Source: an uncultured Rhodanobacteraceae bacterium | GTDB taxonomy: Bacteria; Pseudomonadota; Gammaproteobacteria; Xanthomonadales; SZUA-5 | Direction of reading: 5' to 3' | DNA length: 6,262 bases | Assembly: GCA_937928755.1 (NCBI GenBank) | Contig: CALEZI010000168.1 | Location: forward strand, 1 to 6,262 | Made by a program: the position numbers and the translations under genes | Shown: positions 1 to 5,695 of the stretch, piece after piece | How the letters are laid out: every line of letters starts with the position of its first letter | Position numbering within the stretch: position 1 is the stretch's first letter | Notes under the pieces: generated by a model | The model's database searches: none | What the model was told of the DNA's origin: nothing | The model's input: the letters and a program-made list of their open reading frames with translations, nothing else

Positions 1-63
1 ACAACCAACAACCAACAACCAACAACCAACAACCAACAACCAACAACCAACAACCAACAACCA
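1..63 (+). repeat. Perfect ACAACCA heptamer tandem array abutting ribE
   Basis: Nine uninterrupted copies of ACAACCA fill bases 1-63. The array may continue left of the window. The last A of copy nine is the A of the ribE ATG, so the repeat is the whole visible leader. The plus strand of the array has only A and C, so it cannot fold on itself and offers no Shine-Dalgarno sequence. No plus-strand frame of the repeat contains a stop. An upstream gene could therefore be read through it as repeated TTNNQQP. In the frame of base 1 that reading would end at TGA 76-78, inside ribE. In the frame of base 3 it would run directly into ribE. Heptamers are prone to slipped-strand copy-number change. Assembly collapse or a contig edge in the repeat is also possible. 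Confidence 0.95.
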
Positions 64-656
64 TGTTCACCGGCCTGATCCAATCCCTGGGGCGCATCGA
101 AGCCCTCGAACCCCGCGGCGGCGACCTGCGCCTGAGCATCGACTGCGGCAGCCTCGATCTGTCCGGCGTCGCCGAGGGCGACAGCATCGCCGTCTCCGGC
201 GTCTGCCTGACCGCGCTCGACCTGCGGCCGCATGCGTTCGCGGCGGACGTTTCGACCGAAACTCTGGCGAAGACCACGCTGGGTGGGCTACGCCCGGGCG
301 ATCCGGTCAACCTCGAACGTTCGCTGACGCTGGCGACGCCGCTCGGCGGGCACTTCGTCAGCGGTCACGTCGATGGCATCGGCCGCGTGCGCGCGATCAG
401 CGCAGACGCGCGCTCGCAGCGTTGGGTCTTCGAAGTACCCGACGACCTGCGGCGTTACATCGCCAGCAAGGGCTCGATTGCGATCAACGGCGTCAGCTTG
501 ACCGTCAACGAGCTTTACGATGATGGCTTTGGCGTCAACCTGATCCCACACACGCTGGCGCACACCACCTTCGGCACTTTGGGGGTGGGCGCTCCGGTCA
601 ATCTCGAGGTCGACTTGATCGCGCGTTACGTCGAGCGACTGATGGCCGCGAAGTAG
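63..656 (+). CDS. ribE: Riboflavin synthase (alpha-chain type)
   Basis: Riboflavin synthase (also called RibC) dismutates two 6,7-dimethyl-8-ribityllumazine molecules into riboflavin and the pyrimidinedione precursor, the last step of riboflavin synthesis in the cytosol. The 197-residue product is near the usual 200-220. It shows the family's internal duplication. The N-terminal lumazine-binding domain starts MFTGLIQSLG and contains SIAVSGVCLTA and GGHFVSGHVDGIG. The second domain repeats the pattern with KGSIAINGVSLTVNEL, followed by NLIPHTLAHTTF. The start is fixed by the conserved MFTG opening. No Shine-Dalgarno sequence is present because the heptamer array fills the leader. In many proteobacteria the gene follows ribD, so ribD may lie to the left, but that is not visible. 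A REP palindrome begins 11 bp after the stop. Confidence 0.97.
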   Translation: MFTGLIQSLGRIEALEPRGGDLRLSIDCGSLDLSGVAEGDSIAVSGVCLTALDLRPHAFAADVSTETLAKTTLGGLRPGDPVNLERSLTLATPLGGHFVSGHVDGIGRVRAISADARSQRWVFEVPDDLRRYIASKGSIAINGVSLTVNELYDDGFGVNLIPHTLAHTTFGTLGVGAPVNLEVDLIARYVERLMAAK

Positions 657-666
657 CCGAGGTTGT

Positions 667-740
667 TGTGGGAGCGGGTTCACCCCGCGAGCTTTTCCTG
701 TGGCCCGGGGCAGATCTCGCGGGTGGAAACGGCTCCCACA
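667..740. repeat. TGTGGGAGC-type REP palindrome
   Basis: Two 25-bp arms (667-691 and 716-740) form an imperfect inverted repeat around a 24-bp loop. The outer nine bases (TGTGGGAGC against GCTCCCACA) and the inner seven (CCGCGAG against CTCGCGG) pair perfectly; the middle nine bases differ. Palindromes of this TGTGGGAGCG...CGCGA type are, from memory, very common between genes in Pseudomonas and Xanthomonadales. It starts 11 bp after ribE and may stabilise or end its transcript. There is no T-run, so a classical intrinsic terminator is not supported. A second small hairpin follows at once (CAAGGCG 741-747 with CGCCTTG 761-767). Confidence 0.8.
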
Positions 741-826
741 CAAGGCGGCTCTTGGGCGGTCGCCTTGAACGGCTGTATTGCGACCCCCATATCCACCCAA
801 CCGCGCAACCAGCCGATAGCCCACCC

Positions 827-1183
827 ATGCCCATCTACGAATTCGAATGCCTGAGCTGCGGCCAACGTTTCGACCGCCTTCAGAAACTCTCCGATCCCGA
901 TCCCACCGACTGCCCCAGTTGTGGTGCGCCGCAGGTCAAGCGCGCGTTGACGGCGGCCGCGTTCCGGCTCAAGGGTGGCGGCTGGTACGAAACCGACTTC
1001 AAGGGCGACAAGGACAAGAAGCGCAATCTGGTCGAAAGTGGCGATAGCAAGAGCAGCGACAGCAAGGCTGACGGCGGCTCTTCGTCGACCGAGGCCACGA
1101 AGACCGAGACAAAGCCCGAAGCCAAGCCCGAGCCCAAGGCCGACAAGCCCGCCAGCCCCGCGGCCGGCGCTGCGTCGCCCTAG
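827..1183 (+). CDS. FmdB-family zinc-ribbon protein
   Basis: This is a small cytosolic protein of the FmdB/CxxC_CxxC_SSSS family, named after a putative regulator from the formamidase/amidase locus. Its real function is poorly known. The 118-residue product opens MPIYEFECLSCGQRF and has two CxxC knuckles, C8/C11 and C29/C32, that should bind one zinc. The family GGGWY motif is at about 50-54. The last ~60 residues are a low-complexity tail rich in Lys, Glu, Ser, Pro and Ala, with KPEA/KPEPK-like steps, probably disordered. The start is ATG 827, because the family begins MPIYE. The same frame is open upstream to 668, but that stretch lies in the REP palindrome and has no family similarity. No clear Shine-Dalgarno sequence precedes ATG 827. 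Only a poor promoter match (TTGAAC at 765-770) is visible upstream. Confidence 0.88.
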   Translation: MPIYEFECLSCGQRFDRLQKLSDPDPTDCPSCGAPQVKRALTAAAFRLKGGGWYETDFKGDKDKKRNLVESGDSKSSDSKADGGSSSTEATKTETKPEAKPEPKADKPASPAAGAASP

Positions 1184-1430
1184 CGGTCCGGCGGATCCGG
1201 GATAACGCAGTGTCCGTTGTTCCTCTGGCATCGGCGCTGGTGGGTCCGGGTTTGTCCCTACGCGGTCGTGGTGGCCGTTGATCCTGCTCTTGTCTTGCCC
1301 AAGCCCGCCATTCCAGCAACAGCCGCAGCAAAATCGTTCGGATCAATTCGAAGCCACGACCGTGCCCTCCACGCGACTTTCGCGATCGCTCCGCGCACAA
1401 TGTCCGCTCTGAGGGGAGACCGGAGCCGCC
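1184..1430. other. Intergenic gap before fadD; only a ribosome binding site seen
   Basis: The 247 bp between the FmdB-family gene and fadD hold no gene, palindrome or repeat that I can support. The right end carries a good Shine-Dalgarno sequence, GGAG at 1422-1425, five bases before the fadD ATG. CACAAT at 1396-1401 resembles a -10 box but has no convincing -35 partner. No recognisable fatty-acid regulator operator was found. The open frame starting at 1217 runs out of phase into fadD and lacks any protein signature. Confidence 0.5.
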
Positions 1431-3104
1431 ATGTCCAAGCCGTTTGGAAGCAACACGCCGTCGCCGTTGGCCAAGGCCGATTTCGCGAACGTCGCCAGCG
1501 CCGCCATCGATTCCGGGCAGACACTGCCGCAGATGCTGGCCGCGGTCCGCCAACGCCACGGCAAGCGGCCCGCCTTCACCAATCTCGGGCGCACGCTGAA
1601 CTACACCGAGATCGATCGGATGAGCGCCGATCTGGCCGCGTACCTGCGCGGCGGGCTCAACCTGCGCCCCGGCGAGCGCGTGGCGATCATGTTGCCGAAT
1701 CTGCTGCAGTACCCGATTGCGGTGCTCGGCGTGCTGCGCGCCGACCTGATCACGGTGCTGGTCAACCCGCTGTACACGCCACGCGAACTGCGCCATCAAC
1801 TCGCCGATTCCGGCGCTGTCGCGCTGATCGTGCTGGACAACTTCGGCTCGGTCGCGGCCGAGGCGCTTGACGGTACTGCAGTCAAGCACGTGATCACCAC
1901 GCGCGTCGGCGATCTGCTGCCGTGGCCGAAGTCGCTGCTGATCGATTTCACCCTCAAATACGTCAAGAAGGTGGTCCCGGACTTCAGGATCGCCGGGGCC
2001 GTCCGCTGGCCGACAGCCATTGCCAAGGGCGCCGGCTTGCCGCGTGTCCAGGCGATGGCCAAGGCCAGCGATGTCGCCCAACTGCAATACACCGGCGGCA
2101 CCACCGGCGTATCCAAGGGCGCGGCGCTGTCGCACACGGCGCTGATGGCCAATGTTGCCGCGTGCGAGCAGTGGCTTGGCCGCGCACTCGATCCCGAGCG
2201 CGAGATCGGCCTCGTCTGCCTACCGCTTTACCATATCGCTGCTTACACCAACATGCTGTACGCGTGGACCCACGGCCTGCACGCGGTGCTGATCACCAAT
2301 CCACGCGACATCCCCGGGCTGGTTGCGGCTTTCGTGCAATACAAGCCGTCGATCTTCGCCGGCGTCAATACGCTGTACGACGCGCTGCTCAACTCGCCGG
2401 AGTTCGTCAAACTCGATTTCAGTTCGCTCAAGCTCAGCATCCAGGGCGGCACCGCGCTGCGCCGCGCCACCGCCGAGCGCTGGAAGCAGGTCACCGGCCG
2501 CGATGTGGTCGAAATGTACGGCTTGTCCGAGACTTGCGCCGGCATCACCGTCAATCGCTGGGACGCGCCGAACCCAGTCGGCTCGATCGGTCTGCCGCTG
2601 CCGGATGTCGACATCAGCCTGCGCGACGAGCAGGGCCAGGAAGTGCCGATCGGCGAGCCCGGCGAACTGTGCGTGCGTGGCGTGCAGGTCACCAGCGGCT
2701 ACTGGCAGCGCGACGACGAAACCGCGCAGTCGTTCTTTGCCGACGGCTGGTTCCGCACCGGCGACATCGCCAAACGCGGCGAGGGCGGTTATCTGTTCCT
2801 TCTCGACCGGCGCAAGGACATGATCCTGGTGTCCGGCTTCAACGTGTTCCCGAACGAGATCGAGGACGTGGTCGCCATGCACCCCGGTGTGCTCGAAGCC
2901 GCCGCGGTCGGTTTCCCCGACGACAAGACCGGCGAGGCGATCAAGCTGGTGGTGGTGCGCAAGGACCCGGCGCTGACCGAAGAAGACCTGCGCGCACATT
3001 GCCGGCAGTTGCTGACTGGCTACAAACAGCCGCGGAAGATCGAATTCCGCGACAGTTTGCCGAAGACGCCGGTCGGCAAGATCCTGCGGCGGGAACTGCG
3101 CTGA
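1431..3104 (+). CDS. fadD: Long-chain-fatty-acid--CoA ligase (FadD)
   Basis: FadD activates long-chain fatty acids to acyl-CoA through an acyl-adenylate, coupling uptake at the inner membrane to beta-oxidation. The 557-residue product aligns with E. coli FadD (561 aa, recalled) over nearly its whole length, for example MLPNLLQYPIAVLGVLRA and VNPLYTPREL. Visible motifs are the AMP/ATP-binding P-loop YTGGTTGVSKG starting at Y220, YGLSE at 363-367, and the fatty-acyl-CoA synthetase signature starting DGWFRTGD at 438-445 and running through DRRKDMILVSGFNVFPNEIE. The adenylation-domain lysine is K550 in PVGKILRREL. The protein stops right after this motif, without the short tail of E. coli FadD. 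GGAG five bases upstream supports the start. Nothing next to it belongs to beta-oxidation. A cluster of REP palindromes follows within 25 bp of the stop. Confidence 0.96.
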   Translation: MSKPFGSNTPSPLAKADFANVASAAIDSGQTLPQMLAAVRQRHGKRPAFTNLGRTLNYTEIDRMSADLAAYLRGGLNLRPGERVAIMLPNLLQYPIAVLGVLRADLITVLVNPLYTPRELRHQLADSGAVALIVLDNFGSVAAEALDGTAVKHVITTRVGDLLPWPKSLLIDFTLKYVKKVVPDFRIAGAVRWPTAIAKGAGLPRVQAMAKASDVAQLQYTGGTTGVSKGAALSHTALMANVAACEQWLGRALDPEREIGLVCLPLYHIAAYTNMLYAWTHGLHAVLITNPRDIPGLVAAFVQYKPSIFAGVNTLYDALLNSPEFVKLDFSSLKLSIQGGTALRRATAERWKQVTGRDVVEMYGLSETCAGITVNRWDAPNPVGSIGLPLPDVDISLRDEQGQEVPIGEPGELCVRGVQVTSGYWQRDDETAQSFFADGWFRTGDIAKRGEGGYLFLLDRRKDMILVSGFNVFPNEIEDVVAMHPGVLEAAAVGFPDDKTGEAIKLVVVRKDPALTEEDLRAHCRQLLTGYKQPRKIEFRDSLPKTPVGKILRRELR

Positions 3105-3126
3105 CAATTCCCGGACACCACGATCC

Positions 3127-3167
3127 AGCAAGCTCGGCTGCTTTGGTAGAGCCGAGCTTGCTCGGCT
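3127..3167. repeat. Opposed GTAG-REP pair forming a 13-bp hairpin
   Basis: AGCAAGCTCGGCT (3127-3139) and AGCCGAGCTTGCT (3150-3162) are perfect 13-bp inverted arms around a 10-base loop. The right half is a complete GTAG-type REP: GTAG at 3146-3149, then AGCCGAGC, TT and GCTCGGCT through 3167. The left half is a truncated, oppositely oriented copy. It lies 22 bp after the fadD stop and may protect or terminate the fadD transcript, although no T-run follows. Confidence 0.75.
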
Positions 3168-3188
3168 GCGGTTCGCGACAGGCAGATC

Positions 3189-3338
3189 AGCGGAGCAAGC
3201 TCCGCTCTACAAGAGCGCAAAGCAGCGGAGCAAGCTCCGCTCTACAGGAGCGCGAAGCAGCGGAGCAAGCTCCGCTCTACAGGAGCGCGAAGCAGCGGAG
3301 CAAGCTCCGCTCTGCAAGAGCGCAAAGCTCCGCTCTTC
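3189..3338 (-). repeat. Head-to-tail GTAG-REP array, 35-bp period
   Basis: Four copies at 3189, 3224, 3259 and 3294 have an exact 35-bp period, and a fifth partial copy lies at about 3325-3337. Each has arms AGCGGAGC and GCTCCGCT around AA, followed by CTAC. Read on the minus strand this is GTAG at the 5' foot of a hairpin. The 13-base linkers are nearly identical (AGAGCGCAAAGC-like or GGAGCGCGAAGC-like). All four complete stems are intact, but copy four has CTGC instead of CTAC. The GTAG foot and hairpin match the REP elements mobilised by RAYT (TnpA-REP) transposases and the SMAG repeats of Stenotrophomonas, as recalled. No transposase is present in the window. Confidence 0.85.
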
Positions 3339-3361
3339 GAGTTGATTTTCACGCTCTGGCG

Positions 3362-3409
3362 CCCCACCTCCGGGGAGAATCACGATCCCGATTCCCCTGG
3401 AGTTCGTTC
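3362..3409 (+). promoter_or_regulatory. Ene-reductase leader: possible alternative hairpins and Shine-Dalgarno site
   Basis: GGAG at 3399-3402, seven bases before ATG 3410, fixes the start of the ene-reductase within a reading frame that is open far upstream. Just before it, GGGG (3372-3375) plus AATC (3378-3381) can pair with GATT plus CCCC (3390-3397), giving an 8-bp stem with a two-base bulge and an 8-base loop ending one base before the Shine-Dalgarno site. The same GGGG can instead pair with CCCC 3362-3365. The two folds exclude each other. The Shine-Dalgarno call is firm; a regulatory role for the hairpins is inference. Confidence 0.45.
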
Positions 3410-4480
3410 ATGTCCGATCTTTTCAGCCCGCTTGCGGCGGGTGCCCTGCAGTTGCCCAACCGCATCGTCATGGCCGCGCTGACCCGCGCACGCGCCGGGC
3501 GCACGCACATCCCGAATGCGCTGATGGCCGAGTACTACGCGCAGCGCGCGTCGGCCGGCCTGATCATCACCGAGGCGACGATGGTCGCCGCCGACGGTTG
3601 CGCCTTCACCGGCGAGGGCGGTTTGTTCGACGACGCTTGCGTCGCCGGATGGCGCCAGGTGACCGATGCCGTGCATGCGCGCGGCGGACGCATCATCGTG
3701 CAGTTGTGGCATCCGGGTCGTGCCGCACATTCGTCGCTGAATGGCGGCGTGCAGCCGATTTCCAGCACCGATCGCGCGATTCAGGGCGACCAGATCAGCA
3801 CGCCCGAAGGCATGCAGGATTACGAGGTGCCGCGGCGCCTCGCACGCGAGGAAATTCCCGGCATCGTCGAACTTTTCCGAGCTGCCGCCGAGCGCGCACT
3901 GGCGGCCGGCTTCGATGGCGCGCAGATCCACGGCGCGCACGGCTACATCATCGACCAGTTCCTGCGCGATGGCGCCAACGATCGCAATGACGACTACGGC
4001 GGCAGCCTGGAGAAGCGCGCACGCTTGCTGCTCGAGATCGTCGATGCCACGTCCGGCGTGATGGGCGCCGACCGCGTGTCGGTGCGCATCTCGCCGCTGG
4101 TGCCCTACAATCACATGCGTGACTCCAATCCGGAGGCGCTGGTTGAGTACGTCGCGCGCGAACTCGATCGACGCAAGATCGGCTTCTTCGAGCTGCGCCA
4201 CGCCGATTTCCGCGATCCCGCCGAGCAGCGTCTGGCGCAGATCGCGCGGCGCGAGTTCCGCGGCCCACTTTTCGTCAATGGCGGTTACGACCAGGCCAGC
4301 GCGCATGCCGCCGTCAGCAGCGGCGCCGTCGATGCCGTGGTGTTCGGCAAGCCTTTTCTTTCGAACCCGGATCTGGTCGAGCGTTTCCGCGTGAATGCGG
4401 CGCTGAATCCGGTCGATTTTGCCAGGCTGTATACGCCCGGTCCGGCTGGATACACCGATTACCCGAGCCTTGCCGCATAA
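3410..4480 (+). CDS. Old Yellow Enzyme-family alkene reductase (NemA-like)
   Basis: This is an FMN-dependent, NAD(P)H-using ene-reductase of the N-ethylmaleimide/PETN reductase class, which reduces activated C=C bonds and often nitro or electrophilic compounds in the cytosol. The 356-residue TIM-barrel protein shows MAALTRARA at 21-29 (flavin-contacting T25), MAEYYAQRASAGLIITEAT, QLWHPGR from Q98, and the active-site HGAHGY with H174, H177 and Y179 in the His/His arrangement of PETN reductase. It also has DQFLRDGAND, DDYGGS, R226 in VRISPL, and FGKPFLSNPDL near the C terminus. Two family positions vary: the usual Pro of MAPLTR is Ala23, and the FMN-phosphate Arg of FGR is Lys314. The start at 3410 is set by GGAG and by homology beginning SDLFSPL. 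No nemR-like regulator is adjacent. I leave the symbol empty because several OYE paralogues are usual. Confidence 0.94.
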   Translation: MSDLFSPLAAGALQLPNRIVMAALTRARAGRTHIPNALMAEYYAQRASAGLIITEATMVAADGCAFTGEGGLFDDACVAGWRQVTDAVHARGGRIIVQLWHPGRAAHSSLNGGVQPISSTDRAIQGDQISTPEGMQDYEVPRRLAREEIPGIVELFRAAAERALAAGFDGAQIHGAHGYIIDQFLRDGANDRNDDYGGSLEKRARLLLEIVDATSGVMGADRVSVRISPLVPYNHMRDSNPEALVEYVARELDRRKIGFFELRHADFRDPAEQRLAQIARREFRGPLFVNGGYDQASAHAAVSSGAVDAVVFGKPFLSNPDLVERFRVNAALNPVDFARLYTPGPAGYTDYPSLAA

Positions 4481-4482
4481 GC

Positions 4483-4552
4483 CACCGCGGCGGTTCGTCG
4501 GTGATTTGTTTTCGTGTCAAGCGTCGGGGGACGCAGTTGCCGCGCGTTCCCC
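4483..4552. terminator. Possible terminator between convergent genes
   Basis: The 75-bp gap between the convergent ene-reductase and macrodomain genes holds short hairpins. CACCG (4483-4487) pairs with CGGTG (4499-4503) and is followed by the T-rich ATTTGTTTT, suggesting a weak terminator for the plus strand. GCGTC/GACGC (4521-4534) is a perfect 5-bp stem with a GGGG loop. Alternatively, GGGGA (4527-4531) pairs with TCCCC (4548-4552), which could serve the minus strand, but no U-run follows. Stems are short, so this rests mainly on position. Confidence 0.3.
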
Positions 4553-4555
4553 GGC

Positions 4556-5062
4556 CTACGCCAGCAGTTGTCGATAGATCTCGGCATCGCGCGCGGAGTG
4601 GCAGCAGAACAGCACATCGCGAATGCTGCCCGACGCCGCGACTTCGGCACGCACGGTGGCGACGGCAATCGCCGCCGCCGCTGCGATCGGATAGCCGTAG
4701 ACACCAGTGCTGATGCACGGGAACGCGACGCTCGCCAGCGCGTGTTGCTGCGCTAACTTGAGCGACTGGCGATAACACGAGGCCAGCAGCTCCGGCTCGC
4801 CGCGATCGCCGCCGTGCCAGACCGGGCCGACGGTGTGGATCACGAATCGTGCCGGCAGTCGGAAACCCGGCGTCAGCTTCGCGTCGCCGGTTGCGCAACC
4901 GCCGAGCGGCTCGCAGGCTTGCAGTAAATCAGGCCCGGCGGCGCGATGGATGGCGCCGTCGACGCCGCCGCCGCCAAGCAGCGAGTTGTTGGCGGCGTTG
5001 ACGATGGCATCGACCATCAGTGTGGTGATGTCGGCCTGGATGACCGTCAGGGCTGCAGACAT
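4556..5062 (-). CDS. ymdB: Macrodomain O-acetyl-ADP-ribose deacetylase (YmdB-like)
   Basis: YmdB-type macrodomains bind ADP-ribose and hydrolyse O-acetyl-ADP-ribose and mono-ADP-ribosyl groups. E. coli YmdB is also reported to inhibit RNase III. The 168-residue product is close to E. coli YmdB (177 aa, recalled) and keeps its numbering at the active site: D11 in QADIT, N25 in IVNAANNS, and D35 in GGGGVDGAIHRAAGP. Further matches are LPARFVIHTVGPVW (69-82) and the phosphate-binding loop STGVYGYP (118-125). The start lies nine bases after GGAG (complement of 5072-5075). It converges on the ene-reductase and diverges from the DUF2058 gene. All expected catalytic residues are present, so it should be active. 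Whether its biological target is OAADPR, ADP-ribosylated protein or RNase III cannot be read from sequence. Confidence 0.95.
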   Translation of the reverse strand: MSAALTVIQADITTLMVDAIVNAANNSLLGGGGVDGAIHRAAGPDLLQACEPLGGCATGDAKLTPGFRLPARFVIHTVGPVWHGGDRGEPELLASCYRQSLKLAQQHALASVAFPCISTGVYGYPIAAAAAIAVATVRAEVAASGSIRDVLFCCHSARDAEIYRQLLA

Positions 5063-5110
5063 TCAGGATTTCTCCGCGCGCAGGCGCCGCGTTCAACTCG
5101 ACGATCCATG

Positions 5111-5137
5111 GTGACCTACAATCGGCGTCATTGTCAC
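5111..5137 (+). promoter_or_regulatory. Candidate -10 box with overlapping dyad in the divergent intergenic region
   Basis: TACAAT at 5117-5122 matches five of six -10 consensus bases and lies 35 bp before the DUF2058 ATG. The -35 region (TTCAAC, 5092-5097) is weak. An imperfect dyad overlaps it: GTGA (5111-5114) plus CAAT (5119-5122) against ATTGTCAC (5130-5137), with a four-base bulge and a seven-base loop. This might be an operator or a leader hairpin. No good minus-strand promoter for the macrodomain gene was found. Confidence 0.35.
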
Positions 5138-5157
5138 TGCCAACTCGACTCTGAACC

Positions 5158-5688
5158 ATGCGCAATCCGCTGCAGGAACAACTGCTCAAGGCCGGTCTCG
5201 CCAAGAAGCAACAGGTCGACGCCGCGGCGCGGGCACTGGAGCGCAATCGCGACGGCAAGGCGCCACCGCCGGCAGCAAAGGTCGATGCCGACAAACTCAA
5301 GGCCGAACGCGCCGAGCGCGACCGCGCGCTTGCCGCCGAGCGCAATGCCAAGGCGCGCGAGCTCGAACTGCGCGCGCAGATTCGCCAGATCGTCGAAAGC
5401 CACAAAATCGCGATCGCTGGCGAGACGCCCTATCGTTTCACCCTCGACGGCAAGATCAAGGAAATCCTGATCAACGAGCCCCTGCGCAAGCAACTGGCCA
5501 ACGGCGCGCTGGTGATCGTGCGTCACGATCCGGGCTACGCGCTGCTGCCGCGCGCAGCCGGGGCGATGATCCGCGAGCGCGGCGGTGCGATTGCGGTCGA
5601 TCATGGTCAGGACGCTGCGGCATCCAACAGCGGTTCCGACGACGACTACTACAAGCGTTTCGTGGTTCCTGACGATCTGATCTGGTAA
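5158..5688 (+). CDS. DUF2058 family protein (YaiL-like)
   Basis: This is a member of the DUF2058 family, typified by E. coli YaiL, sometimes called a nucleoprotein/polynucleotide-associated protein; no reaction is established. The 176-residue product has the family opening NPLQEQLLKAGL and a closing YKRFVVPDDLIW. Residues ~20-85 are highly charged, rich in Lys, Arg, Glu and Ala (KLKAERAERDRALAAERN), predicting a long helix or coiled coil. A compact domain follows, from about residue 86 (YRFTLDGKIKEILINEP), then a short Asp/Ser linker before the C-terminal motif. No signal peptide or membrane segment is seen. The upstream ACTCTGAACC has no Shine-Dalgarno sequence, but the homology start and the absence of a better ATG support 5158. 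The first REP of the downstream array begins 12 bp after the stop. Confidence 0.9.
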   Translation: MRNPLQEQLLKAGLAKKQQVDAAARALERNRDGKAPPPAAKVDADKLKAERAERDRALAAERNAKARELELRAQIRQIVESHKIAIAGETPYRFTLDGKIKEILINEPLRKQLANGALVIVRHDPGYALLPRAAGAMIRERGGAIAVDHGQDAAASNSGSDDDYYKRFVVPDDLIW

Positions 5689-5695
5689 GGCGGTA

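Noticed and set aside
1..62. FMN riboswitch upstream of ribE
   Set aside because: The visible leader is only the A/C heptamer repeat, which cannot form the RFN fold. Anything further upstream is outside the window.
668..826. Upstream start for the FmdB-family gene at 668
   Set aside because: The 53 extra codons are coded by the REP palindrome and lack family similarity. The family starts MPIYE at 827.
999..2135. 378-codon minus-strand open frame opposite the FmdB-family gene and fadD
   Set aside because: It lies antisense to two well-supported genes and has an Arg/Gly/His-rich product typical of GC-rich shadow frames, with no domain signature.
2220..3131. 303-codon minus-strand open frame inside fadD
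   Set aside because: It is fully antisense to the conserved C-terminal half of fadD, with no recognisable motif.
1922..3409. Long N-terminal extension of the ene-reductase
   Set aside because: The upstream part is out-of-phase fadD plus REP sequence. Homology starts at SDLFSPL and a proper GGAG precedes ATG 3410.
3380..4306. 308-codon minus-strand open frame inside the ene-reductase gene
   Set aside because: It is antisense to conserved OYE motifs; the codon pattern favours the plus strand.
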